Part shown: in pieces, positions 49,746 to 60,674 of the stretch
How positions within the stretch are numbered: the first letter of the stretch is position 1
Layout: the number at the start of each line of letters is the position of its first letter
Assembly (NCBI RefSeq): GCF_036320965.1
Contig: NC_092228.1
Location: forward strand, 13,844,807-13,908,806
Length of the DNA stretch: 64,000 bases
Direction: 5' to 3'
Source of the DNA: Panulirus ornatus
Taxonomy: Eukaryota; Arthropoda; Malacostraca; Decapoda; Palinuridae
Translations under genes and position numbers: made by a program
The notes under the pieces: generated by a model
Databases searched by the model: none
Seen by the model: the letters and a program-made list of their open reading frames with translations, nothing else
Told to the model about the DNA's origin: nothing

Positions 49746-51379
49746 ATTTTAAGGCCCATATGTTCGACTAACTGTTCAGGTGACTCTCGTAGCTCAAGGA
49801 AGCATCATAGAAAAATATCAAAAAACTCTCCTGTGATAATTCTTTTGTATTACAGGACGTATAAGTATTGTTACGTAACTAGGAAGTACAGTATATAAGA
49901 AATTCAACTATGTAACAAGGATAGTTGAGAAGCTGCCCGCTAGAGGGCAGTTCTAGGTAAAGTATCGAGACTTAACGAGATACGTCCGGCACCAATATTT
50001 GGCTCTGGAGCGGGATGTTTCGAAGTATGTACTTGCCTAGTCAAGATGAAAAGAGAAAGTCCAAAACAAGGTTGTTAATGTAAGAAAAACTTTGTATCTC
50101 ACAGAACTTTGCGGTTTTTGTCATTTGGGAGCTATAAAGTCAAATATTAGTCACTTTTTTCATAAAGAGAAATACAGCCACTGGACAGAAGTAAGATTAC
50201 TATGAAACCATGACATGGACAAACGCAGGGATTCAAAGCTCAATCAGGAACTGCGGTCCGAATTGCTCGTCCTCACTTTCATGCCTCGACTAAGATCACA
50301 GGCAAGAGCTGGGGATGGAACAAAGTGCCAAACGACCGCCTGGGAGCCTCGAGACGCGACAGGAAATGGGAACCACCGCGGGGATCGCTAGTTAGCCAAC
50401 GCAACTAGGCAAATCGATCCGACCTCCACGGCGTGGTTAAAAGCAAGCAGCCGCAATTCTAAACCAGCAACGAAACAACGCAGATGAAAGCGAGAAACCG
50501 GCACAAAAAACAAAGCGATTGGGTCTCTTACCTCTGGCCCATAAGGGAAAATCTAAAGGAGGACCGAACTCACAGAACATAAAGGGAAACTAATTAAAGG
50601 AAAGGAAACGCGATGGGCTAAACAGCAAGTGCCCTAACAATGAAGGTGGTGCAGGCAAGTGATTCCGTGACTTATAAAAAGTCCTACATAAAGGAAAAGG
50701 AATCACCAAGAATCCTAGTATTTCCGGGCAACAACACTCAGAACTGTAAATGAGAAAAACGAAGTAAATTGAAGTAAGCTTCACGAAACATGCATAAAGG
50801 TAAACATCAAAATACGTTCTAACCTTACAGAAGCTGAGAAGCGAATGGGGATCAGTCAGCTGTCACGCTAGCAGTTGAGTGGAAGCAAGGACAGAAAACG
50901 AAGTGTGATGATTGATGCAGTCTTTGTATTCGTTCTTGCTTTCTCTTTCAGCAAGTATAGATGTAGAGACGTCATTGCAGTTCTCATCATTTCCCCCTTT
51001 GAATGGTTTGAGGAATTCAAAGCTCCGCCCGACCACCGATAATAGCCTATTCAATTCGTATTATGAAACCAGCGACCAGTTTTCCTTGGAAATACATATA
51101 TGATATTTGATACAAGAAATAGTTTAAATCAGCAACCAAGGAAGTTTTCTTCCGATGAAATGAATTGACAGTCTTTGGTAAGCAGAGAATTTCTTCAAGC
51201 TATTGTCAGTGTTTTGGGAAGGTGCTGAAACTCGGTTGTTTCATGTCGCTTGTGTAAATCACTGATAGTTATACATATTTATACATTCATTTTCCTTCCT
51301 AGTAATCAAAAGTTAGAATAATTGTAAGAACTTATCAATCATCACTATCATCGAGTGTTTACTGTATATAGAGTATAGC
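49743..51379. other. No gene seen
   Basis: No ORF above 65 codons. No recognisable repeat family. GC is somewhat higher at 50250-50470 without coding signal. Confidence 0.5.
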
Positions 51380-53120
51380 TCAAGGGGTCCTTCACCCCCG
51401 TCACCTCCCTTGGATACGCCCTTATCTCATGTACCCTTAATTATATCCTGAAGTGCGATATAGCCTTCACAAAATGATAAAGGATGAGTGTGATAGGACA
51501 GAATATCCAGTGATTCTCCCTTACGGAACCCATACAGGTAATCTGAGAGAAGACAGAGATTCAAGATTCTGAGAATATGGGAGGTGAGGAGGGATTCAAA
51601 GACTGGAAATAGTAGGTGTCAAAGGAACAGGACGATAACAAGAGGGGTCAGAACAGTCATCCTTCTTATGGGTGGGATGTACCTGCTAATGCTTCCAAGA
51701 AAGAAAAGTTCTGGTTTTTAAACAAACGGAATAGATGAACAAGCACAGGTACAACTTCAGATGCATGCTTTTCAGTACACGGAGATAGATGCCATCAGGT
51801 CCGTAAGCTTTGCTTGTGTCTAGAGAGAAGTGTTTTTCGGACAGTTCAAAAAGAGATGACACTAAAGGGCGGAGGATTAGTATGAAGAGCATCGGAGAAT
51901 AAAGAAATAATATAGTCATCCAAATTAGAGTTAAAGGAGAAACAAGAACTATGGAGAGTTGCATTGTCTTAGGGAGGACAACTATAGTATCATCAAAAGA
52001 GAAATGTTAACGAAAAGTAGTACAAAAGTTGTCAGCAATAACCTTAGCAAAAGACCAGAAAGACACCAGTGGATGAAGAAGAGAGGTTACTGCACTTTGA
52101 ATAAAGAAATGCTTTGCTTTATGCATAATGTACACATACTTGCAGTGATTATGGGCAGTGATAAATACTGAATGGAAGGAAGGAGAGTTTTTCTAAGCCC
52201 GATATGTCTGAACTGATCTCTTGCCTGAATGGCCTCACAACAAGAACAGTTGAACCTCTCCAATGCGTTTAATGGAAACAGAAGCGTATCCAAGGAAAGG
52301 CAGAAAAGAATTTTAAGTTATTCCAGTTAGATTTGATGGTGCCAATATCTATGTTTAGAGGGAGCTGCTGGAGGTGGAGATGCCGTTAAAATAGATACGT
52401 GTAAGAGTGTGGTCAGATGAACAAATTGGGGGCAAGATGTGTAACTATAGCTCGGGGAATTGGACGTGAAAAACAGATACAGAATATTGAGAGAATGGTC
52501 ATGGCAGTCAGGATCATAGGAACGGAGAATGATAATATGCTCTCGATCAGTGAGAAGGGAGAATGTGAGAGCTTCAATCCCCCACCATTTGTATGGGAAG
52601 AATTCATCCATTCTCTATAGTGAACGCTGAAATCGTTCCTTGCAGATGAGAGGATGTCATGGCTTCATGACAAGAGTTTAGATAGTCAAAGAAAGATATT
52701 TGATTTGTAGAATTAGGAGAGGAGTAGGCAAAACAAAGGACAACAGTGGTAGTTGGGAGACAGACCTTGAGCCAGGTAAAATCAAAGCCCTTAACGTTCT
52801 TGAGGTGTACCAGAGGTGTGTTGGTTGAATAAGCACTAACCGCCTTAGAAATGGAATCATGTGTGGAGATTAGAGTTGCATATGAGAAGGGGTTAGTGAG
52901 AATATCATTAGACAACTGGGTCTCAAACAGAAGTAAGATATGAGGAGAGATGCTGGACAGATGGTGTTCAACATGAGAGGTTACTAGGAAGACCACAAAT
53001 GTTGGTATAGTGAACACAAAAAGAGGCAGGTGTGTTACCGAGGGAAGGATCGTGGGAGGGGTTGGTAGTACTACTGTCAGAGACCTCCCTCTCATTGGCA
53101 GTAGAGTGAAGCTGGAACTT
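51380..53120 (-). mobile_element. Jockey-like element, endonuclease to early reverse transcriptase
   Basis: Right to left on the minus strand: VEHHLSSISPHILLLFETQL (endonuclease, with the catalytic Glu of the TET motif in worn FET form), VHLKNVKGFDFTWLKVCLPT, then FAYSSPNSTNQISFFDYLNS, then LNILYLFFTSNSPSYS. After frameshifts come DTSKAYGPDGIYLRVLKSMH (worn SKAxGPDGIP) and LLSDYLYGFRKGESLDILSY at about 51480-51570. ORF1 and the palm are missing. The two long minus ORFs at 52604-53095 and 51686-51964 are parts of this relic. Confidence 0.8.
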
Positions 53121-53619
53121 GGAGATTCTTAACCCACTATGATGCTAGGGACTATGGGCCATAGGTTTGTTAGACTTCTAACACGATTACATTTACAAAC
53201 GACTATGCAGACAGATGGCAAGAGAATTCATCTGAAAAAAATGAAGTGAGATTTGAGTAGGCGTATGGCACTTGTAAAGACGACTGAACTAGCTCAGTAG
53301 TCCCATTTTGATGAGAGAAAATAAGACCAGCAATCCTAATGTGGGGCTTATGATATGGTTCCAGGCACTACTTTAATGCTCCTGAGTCGGGATGGTAGAC
53401 AACATTTTTAATGAAAAGAAAACTTCTTTGATATACTCATGCTATTTAATCGGAAACATGTTACGTGTGTATGTACTACCATCCTACAGTCTATACATAA
53501 TATGCATATTTACATATCCTTGTATGTGTAGTCCATTCTTGCTCCCACACGAGAGTTTTTGCTATTATTGAAATTACAGGTGTCCCACCTTAACAAGTAA
53601 ATGGTGATATAGGCAATCT
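53121..53619. other. No gene seen
   Basis: AT-rich and motif-free. Confidence 0.5.
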
Positions 53620-54600
53620 CTCTGTCTCAACATCATGATGCTAGTCCAATTCCTCCTGATTGTCCATGTATGCAAGGGAACATACCAATACCCTTTGCCA
53701 TCTTGCAGCCAAGCAAACTTGGCACCCTTTACATGACAATCTTCTGTACGGTGGTGAATCTTGAAGTCATTTTAGCAATGACTTTGCCTGCAAGTTAAGT
53801 GATTTGGTTGAGGCAGAGTAAAATCCATGCTTAAATACACATCCTCTTGTGGAGCTCCTTGATGAGCTTACAGCAGCTAAAATCATATCACACTTTACTT
53901 GCAGTTCATTGGGACATTGCACACTGCTGCTCATTTGGACATTGCTATAGTTAAGAACAGGGAGTGAATTGTTGATGTCCAGTGTCAGTCATCAAATCAT
54001 CATCATTAAAGTGCTTAAGGGATTAAGGGTGGCAGGAAACATAACACTATCACTTTATTATATGAAATCCTTGGAGCAGAGCAACAATAATGTCATCACA
54101 GTTAATAGTCTGGATTTAAGACTTTAGTGTATGTATTGCCTTCTTTGTACATGGACATCTCTCCATGCCATGTCCATCTCCACTACTTGTTCCTCAGTCA
54201 TCTCAGCCTTTTCTGGGTCATTGTATTCGGCTAGACTGAGGTTATCATCAATAACAGACAATGACCATTCATCAGCCAATGTTTAGTCTGCATGGCCAAA
54301 GTTCTTCAGTTTTTTCATTGTCTGCTGTCTGGCCCTGATGGTCATGGTCATGTGGAGAATGATACTAACCATATCATGGCTAAATGGTGCCATTCTTCCT
54401 CTCATCCAACTAAATGCAGTCCCCCTAGTTGCATTAATTGCATTCAAGAGTACATCCAAGTCATGTAAGCAAAAATAGGCAATTGCACATTTGATGGTTT
54501 TCCGGTAAAATGAATTCTCATGAGGCTCACTGTCACGTGCAACAATCATCACTTGGTTAGCCATGCTATCTGTTGTTGGTATGTTTTCTTCAATCTAGGG
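53620..54600 (-). pseudogene. Broken copy of a repeated arthropod ORF of unknown function
   Basis: The longest intact piece (54564 to 54283) reads FYRKTIKCAIAYFCLHDLDV, then RGRMAPFSHDMVSIIL and LKNFGHAD. A further open stretch reads DEWSLSVIDDNLSLAEYNDP, then DMAWRDVHV. I recall multicopy crustacean ORFs with the same order (a YF..HDLDALF segment, ERRMAPLSxxLxGLILPHDH, NFxHAG, EWSxxVID, then a Cys-rich end), but cannot name the family. Later parts (KHGFYSASTKSLNLQAKSLL near 53800) fit a zinc-finger-like end less clearly. Several stops and shifts. It is probably carried by a mobile element. Confidence 0.5.
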
Positions 54601-54987
54601 TAGCTCATGCACGTCACGTTCTTCATGTTGCTCAAAATAGTTAGTGTTTTGCACCGCAGATTCCATATTTTGGTCCTGAATACATAACAGCATTGGTAGT
54701 AAAACTGTTCATCATAATTTCAAAATCAGCAATCACTAAAGGCACAAATTTATTGTGCTATGGCTACCGTGAAAGGAACATGTTAACGGCTACTATGAAA
54801 TGAACATGCTAACACTTTATATTCCGCAAGCATAAACATTGTTACTTGTTTATGAGCAGCTGTCGGTCCAACTACAAATCTGCATTTGTGTATGGAATGT
54901 GACTTCATTTGGCCCTGATGTTGGTACTAGCTTCTCCAGCCTTCTGATGTTTGTTGTAGCAATTTAGAGCCAGGATTATTAGCATTT
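54601..54987. other. No gene seen; left flank of RTE copy 1
   Basis: May be the 5' part of the relic ORF to the left; no motif remains. No target-site duplication could be matched to the flank after 57530. Confidence 0.4.
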
Positions 54988-57530
54988 ATATGGAAGTAAG
55001 GGGAGTGGGGGAGGAATGGGATGTATTTAGGGAATCAGTGATGGATTGCGCAAAAGATGCTTGTGGCATGAGAAGCGTGGGAGGTGGGTTGATTAGAAAG
55101 GGTAGTGAGTGGTGGGATGAAGAAGTAAGATTATTAGTGAAAGAGAAGAGAGAGGCATTTGGAAGATTTTTGCAGGGAAAAAATGCAATTGAGTGGGAGA
55201 TGTATAAAAGAAAGAGACAGGAGGTCAAGAGAAAGGTGCAAGAGGTGAAAAAGAGGGCAAATGAGAGTTGGGGTGAGAGAGTATCATTAAATTTTAGGGA
55301 GAATAAAAAGATGTTCTGGAAGGAGGTAAATAAAGTGCGTAAGACAAGGGAGCAAATGGGAACTTCAGTCAAGGGCGCTAATGGGGAGGTGATAACAAGT
55401 AGTGGTGATGTGAGAAGGAGATGGAGTGAGTATTTTGAAGGTTTGCTGAATGTGTTTGATGATAGAGTGGCAGATATAGGGTGTCTTGGTCGAGGTGGTG
55501 TGCAAAGTGAGAGGGTTGGGGAAAATGATTTGGTAAACAGAGAAGAGGTAGTAAAAGCTTTGCGGAAGATGAAAGCCGGCAAGGCAGCAGGTTTGGATGG
55601 TATTGCAGTGGAATTTATTAAAAAAGGGGGTGACTGTATTATTGACTGGTTGGTAAGGTTATTTAATGTATGTATGACTCATGGTGAGGTGCCTGAGGAT
55701 TGGCAGAATGCGTGCATAGTGCCATTGTACAAAGGCAAAGGGGATAAGAGTGAGTGCTCAAATTACAGAGGTATAAGTTTGTTGAGTATTCCTGGTAAAT
55801 TATATGGGAGGGTATTGATTGAGAGGGTGAAGGCATGTACAGAGCATCAGATTGGGGAAGAGCAGTGTGGTTTCAGAAGTGGTAGAGGATGTGTGGATCA
55901 GGTGTTTGCTTTGAAGAATGTATGTGAGAAATACTTAGAAAAGCAAATGGATTTGTATGTAGCATTTATGGATCTGGAGAAGGCATATGATAGAGTTGAT
56001 AGAGATGCTCTGTGGAAGGTATTAAGAATATATGGTGTGGGTGGCAAGTTGTTCGAAGCAGTGAAAAGTTTTTATCGAGGATGTAAGGCATGTGTACGTG
56101 TAGGAAGAGAGGAAAGTGATTGGTTCTCAGTGAATGTAGGTTTGCGGCAGGGGTGTGTGATGTCTCCATGGTTGTTTAATTTGTTTATGGATGGGGTTGT
56201 TAGGGAGGTGAATGCAAGAGTTTTGGAAAGAGGGGCAAGAATGAAGTCTGTTGTGGATGAGAGAGCTTGGGAAGTGAGTCAGTTGTTGTTCGCTGATGAT
56301 ACAGCGCTGGTGGCTGATTCATGTGAGAAACTGCAGAAGCTGGTGACTGAGTTTGGTAAAGTGTGTGAAAGAAGAAAGTTAAGAGTAAATGTGAATAAGA
56401 GCAAGGTTATTAGGTACAGTAGGGTTGAGGGTCAAGTCAATTGGGAGGTAAGTTTGAATGGAGAAAAACTGGAGGAAGTAAAGTGTTTTAGATATCTGGG
56501 AGTGGATCTGGCAGTGGATGGAACCATGGAAGCAGAAGTGAATCATAGGGTGGGGGAGGGGGCGAAAATTCTGGGAGCCTTGAAGTATGTGTGGAAGTCG
56601 AGAACATTATCTCGGAAAGCAAAAATGGGTATGTTTGAAGGAATAGTGGTTCCAACAACGTTGTATGGTTGCGAGGCATGGGCTATGGATAGAGTTGTGC
56701 GCAGGAGGGTGGATGTGCTGGAAATGAGATGTTTGAGGACAATGTGTGGTGTGAGGTGGTTTGATCGAGTAAGTAATGTAAGGGTAAGAGAGATGTGTGG
56801 AAATAAAAAGAGCGTGGTTGAGAGAGCAGAAGAGGGTGTTTTGAAATGGTTTGGGCACATGGAGAGAATGAGTGAGGAAAGATTGACCAAGAGGATATAT
56901 GTGTCGGAGGTGGAGGGAACAAGAAGTGGGAGACCAAATTGGAGGTGGAAAGATGGAGTGAAAAAGATTTTGAGTGATCGGGGCCTGAACATGCAGGAGG
57001 GTGAAAGGCGGGCAAGGAATAGAGCGAATTGGATCGATGTGGTATACCGGGGTTGAAGTGCTGTCAGTGGATTGAATCAGGGCATGTGAAGCGTCTGGGG
57101 TAAACCATGGAAAGTTGTGTGGGGCCTGGATGTGGAAAGGGAGCTGTGGTTTCGGGCATTATTGCATGACAGCTAGAGACTGAGTGTGAACGAATGAGGC
57201 CTTTGTTGTCTTTTCCTAGCGCTACCCTGCACACATGAGGGGGGAGGGGGATGGTATTCCATGTGTGGCGAGGTGACGATGGGAATGAATAAAGGCAGAC
57301 AGTGTGAATTGTGTGCATGGGTATATATGTATGTGTCTGTGTGTGTATATATATGTGTACATTGAGATGTATAGGTATGTATATTTGCGTGTGTGGACGT
57401 GTGTGTATATACATTGTGTATGGGGGTGAGTTGGGCCATTTCTTTCATCTGTTACCTTGCGCTACCTCGCAAACGCGGGAGACAGCGACAAAGCAAATAT
57501 ATAATATATGCAAGTATATATAAAAAAAAA
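54988..57530 (+). mobile_element. RTE-like retrotransposon copy 1, 5'-truncated, near-intact 3' half
   Basis: Homology begins at about 54988, just after the position of the endonuclease C-terminus (compare copy 5 at 60675-62785), so the copy lacks its endonuclease. The coding frame is followed by a 3' UTR of about 440 bases. This holds the CAGGGCATGTGAAGCGTC block, a TGTGTATATA-rich block and the terminal CGCGGGAGACAGCGACAAAG, then a short AATATA-type tail. Truncated 5' ends and such tails are normal products of target-primed reverse transcription. Confidence 0.92.
54990..57056 (+). CDS. RTE-like retrotransposon polyprotein fragment: linker plus reverse transcriptase, 688 codons
   Basis: An unbroken frame. 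Residues 1 to about 180 are a basic linker (SEWWDEEVRLLVKEKREAFG). The reverse transcriptase follows: ALRKMKAGKAAGLDG (about 190), YKGKGDKSECSNYRGISLL (about 250), QCGFRSGRGCVDQ (about 292), motif A Asp at about residue 328 in AFMDLEKAYD, motif B RQGCVMSPW (about 385), motif C FADD at about 434. The C-terminal end carries LKWFGHMERM and GRPNWRWKDGV. Compared with copy 2 two Arg codons are missing in the RRRGRP segment. The first ATG is an accident of truncation, not the natural start. All catalytic Asp residues are kept, but without an endonuclease it is unlikely to move on its own. No RNase H is present, as usual for RTE. Confidence 0.93.
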   Translation: MEVRGVGEEWDVFRESVMDCAKDACGMRSVGGGLIRKGSEWWDEEVRLLVKEKREAFGRFLQGKNAIEWEMYKRKRQEVKRKVQEVKKRANESWGERVSLNFRENKKMFWKEVNKVRKTREQMGTSVKGANGEVITSSGDVRRRWSEYFEGLLNVFDDRVADIGCLGRGGVQSERVGENDLVNREEVVKALRKMKAGKAAGLDGIAVEFIKKGGDCIIDWLVRLFNVCMTHGEVPEDWQNACIVPLYKGKGDKSECSNYRGISLLSIPGKLYGRVLIERVKACTEHQIGEEQCGFRSGRGCVDQVFALKNVCEKYLEKQMDLYVAFMDLEKAYDRVDRDALWKVLRIYGVGGKLFEAVKSFYRGCKACVRVGREESDWFSVNVGLRQGCVMSPWLFNLFMDGVVREVNARVLERGARMKSVVDERAWEVSQLLFADDTALVADSCEKLQKLVTEFGKVCERRKLRVNVNKSKVIRYSRVEGQVNWEVSLNGEKLEEVKCFRYLGVDLAVDGTMEAEVNHRVGEGAKILGALKYVWKSRTLSRKAKMGMFEGIVVPTTLYGCEAWAMDRVVRRRVDVLEMRCLRTMCGVRWFDRVSNVRVREMCGNKKSVVERAEEGVLKWFGHMERMSEERLTKRIYVSEVEGTRSGRPNWRWKDGVKKILSDRGLNMQEGERRARNRANWIDVVYRG

Positions 57531-57729
57531 ACTGAGAGCTTCCAAAGTGTACATATCTCTACAACTGCTTCATTCAGGACAATAACACATTGCTTGTATA
57601 TCATAATATGTATTGACGTTTCTTAATCTGATAGTTGATTGATTATGTATGTAGGAAACTTAATGGAGCACAGTAATTCCTAATCCTACTGAAAAGTCAG
57701 AGATGAAGTTATGGCCTGGTGTTATATGT
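57531..57729. other. No gene seen; spacer
   Basis: AT-rich spacer between the RTE copy and the next relic. Confidence 0.5.
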
Positions 57730-58580
57730 AATTCTAAGGGGTGCTTCCTCAAAGAAACCACAGAAATGACGACATGCGGCAGTTTCTTTTGGCAAGTTTT
57801 GTTAGTTTCACGCTCTCTCTCACCTTTCTGAGATGAACAGAAGAGCTAACTTTTGTATAAGAATCTTTGTTGGATATTTTGTCTGGGTCAACTATCTGGA
57901 AAGTGGGTTTGGCTGGTGTCTTGGGACGTGGTTTTGTAACATGGCCTGTGCAATAATGTAACACATTGGACGGCTTGGATTTAATGTTTGTGGCAGGGAA
58001 TTCATTAGGCTTTGGAGTCTGATGAGTCTCCTCTATCTTTTTTACTTGTTTCATCATATGAAATATATCCCTTTACCTTAATGGCATGGATCTTTTCAAA
58101 CTTGAACTGGGGGTTTATCCAAGCCTGGGTGGTTGCCCTTACATTTAACACGATGTGTCTCCTTCACTATAGAGTTGTTGGCAGTATGGGCTTCACCAGA
58201 GCTTTTGCTACAATGAGATGAAAAAGTGCAAGACTTTTTAGGATGGTCATATCTCTGACATATGAAACATCTCCAGGGGTTTGGCATGTACTGTCTGACA
58301 GAGCACTTCGTGTACCTACAGCAATCTTATCTGCCACTTTCACTCTTCCAGACATCAGAGTTATGAGGGAGGGATTTTGCCACTTACTGTGAACAAATTT
58401 GGTGGTGAACCTAACAATCATCATCACATCTTCGTTTAACAATTTCATTATAAAGTGGTTTATATTCATGTCCATGATACAAGTGCAAAAGATAACTCCC
58501 CTGGTCAACCAAATGGAGGCTACAACAGAGAAGGGAACTGTTTTAGCCTTATGAGGTTTTCACTTTTTCAATAGCTCCAG
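57730..58580 (-). pseudogene. Jockey-like ORF1 (gag-like nucleic-acid-binding protein), broken
   Basis: From 58508 leftwards one frame reads TRGVIFCTCIMDMNINHFIM, KFVHSKWQNPSLITLMSGRV and VKVADKIAVG. After a frameshift the next frame reads NPWRCFICQRYDHPKKSC, a CCHC zinc knuckle (Cys-x2-Cys-x4-His-x4-Cys), followed by SSGEAHTANN and HRVKCKGNHPGLDK, a second worn knuckle. A last frame (58057 to 57749) reads PKPNEFPATNIKSKPSNVLH. This order (RRM-like basic region, LxITFSG, NPxRCFxCQRxGH) fits ORF1 of jockey-group elements, which binds the element RNA. Dead by frameshifts. The ORF2 partner is not adjacent. Confidence 0.7.
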
Positions 58581-59894
58581 CTTGGCAATCATTATCCTAT
58601 TTGAAAATAAAGGGGTTATGGGAAAAAAGTAATTGAACTAGATGTGGTTGCTGAAGCACAAATTTAGCATTTTATGATTTGATATCAAGCAAAAGTACGT
58701 CACCATCACAACACCATAAGGGAGTAATGGATGAAGAGTCCATGCTAGTGGGGCTTGACCCCAGGTTCTGAGGTGACATACCATTTTAAGACAAGGAGTA
58801 CTTTAAAGACAATTACATTCCAGTAAAAAGAAAGAGAAAAGATGAGAAAACTGATCAGGCAGTAAAGTGTCCCAAACTAAAGCTGGAAACACAAGGTTGG
58901 GTTGTATTCATCTATGATCACCTCTTAATTGGGTATATTCTGCACAATCAGTCTTTGCAGGGCCTATCAGTGGGTGGCCTGGCAATGCCAGCATCACACT
59001 AATAAAAACCTCACTGCATGTAAACCAAAATGGGTAAAAATGAGTATGCAGATACTACACAAAATTCAAGAAAAGGGGATGGTAAGAAAAACACTTTGCT
59101 AAGTTATACGAAAGGCGAGTCAGAGAAACCCATCCCTACCAAGTTTTCTATACATATTAGGTTGGTTGGTTGTTTGGACATAAGACCTATCAGCTACAAA
59201 GATCACTGAGGCTGTCAGCATGAAGCTAAATCCACCTTCAGAAAAATCTTCATTATGTTCTTTAAGTGTTATGGATAATTCTAAGACCACATACACTCAC
59301 TGTGCATGTGGCACCTCTGAATATTCACTCAAATTAAAACGTTTTCTTGTACACATAACAGTCTTGCTACACACATGCCTACCAATTCTTTATGCAATTT
59401 TGCATTTTCTTAAAACAATATATATGTATAAAAAAATAACTGTCCTATACATTAATAAATGCTACAGTAAGTTTCTTTATTGAAAAACTAAATTTTCATT
59501 AGTTGATGTTTTACTTTAGGAGAGAGAGTAAGAGCTTGCATAGCAAAAACTTTTCATGATGATACATATTGAGACAGAAATGTGATATTTTTCCAGTTAA
59601 GGCAAAAGAATGCTGACATCTGTGGGTAATTGGCAGAAAAAAACATTAGCGAGGAAATCATTTGAGAATGGGACCCATTACATTTTCAATGGTAGATAAT
59701 AGCAGAGAAGTGTGCATCATCTATCAGTGACTATTGCAATTTAAGGGCTAAAGCAGATCTAATGTCCGAGATAAAATGGCAAAAAACATATCTTTAAGGC
59801 CAAAATTTTTTTTGTTTCAAAACTGGTAGGTAATATAAGGAAAGGCTTGTTTTTGGGTCTCATATGAGGAATTACTGAGTACTGCTCTGACAAG
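58581..59894. other. No gene seen
   Basis: AT-rich sequence; an 87-codon plus ORF at 59220-59483 lacks motifs. It may include more of the jockey-like ORF1 5' end near 58600. Confidence 0.5.
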
Positions 59895-60640
59895 TTAATT
59901 GGGGTGCGAGTTTGAATGGAAAAAAATTGGAGGAAATGAAGTGCTATAGACACCTGAGAGTGGACATGGTGGTGAATAGAACTATAGAAGCAGATGTAAG
60001 TCATAGGGTGGGGGAGGGGGTGAAGGTTCTGGAAGCGATGAAGAATGTATGGAAAGAGAAAATGTTATCTGAGAAGGCAAAAATGGGTATGTTTGAAGGA
60101 ATAGCAGTCCCAACAATGTTACTTGGATGCAAGGCATGGGCTATACATAAGGTTGTGTGGAGGAGTATGTGGTGTGAGGTGGTTTAATTGAGTAAATAAT
60201 GAAATGGTAATAAAAAAAAGTGTGGATGGGAAAGCTGAAGACAGTGTGCTGAAATAGTTTGGACATATGGAGAGAATGAATGAGGAAAGGTTGAAGAGGA
60301 AAAGTACATCAAAAGTGGAAGGAACAAGGAGAATGAGAAGACCAAATTAGAAATGGAGAGATGAAATAAATCTTGAGTGATCGGGGCATGGACATGCAGG
60401 AAGGTGAAAAGTGTGTACAGGACACAGTGACTTGGAACGATAAGGTATACTGGGGTCAATGTGCTGTCATTGGACTGATTCAGAGCATGTGAAGTGTCTG
60501 GAGTAAACCATGGAAAGGTCTATGGGGCCTGGTTGTGGATAGGAAGCATGGCTTTGGTGCATTACACATGAGAGCTAGGTAATGAATATGGGTGGATGTG
60601 GCCTTTCATCTTTTCCAGGAGTTAATGCGGGAAACAGTGA
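59895..60640 (+). mobile_element. RTE-like copy 4, decayed C-terminal end and 3' UTR
   Basis: It starts with AGTTTGAATGGAAAAAAATTGG, the homologue of 56450-56475, and follows the reverse-transcriptase C-terminus (MNGKKLEEMKCYRHLRVDM, then HRVGEGVKVLEAMKNVWK), then the 3' UTR blocks GAGCATGTGAAGTGTCTGG and AAACCATGGAAAGG. Frames are broken after about 60187. It ends near 60640 with GGGAAACAGTGATCAAG, a worn terminus. Confidence 0.85.
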
Positions 60641-60674
60641 TCAAGTACAAAAAAGGAAAATACATATAAATATT

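Noticed and set aside
54986..55582. 198-codon minus ORF
   Set aside because: It is the antisense shadow of the purine-rich RTE linker on the plus strand.
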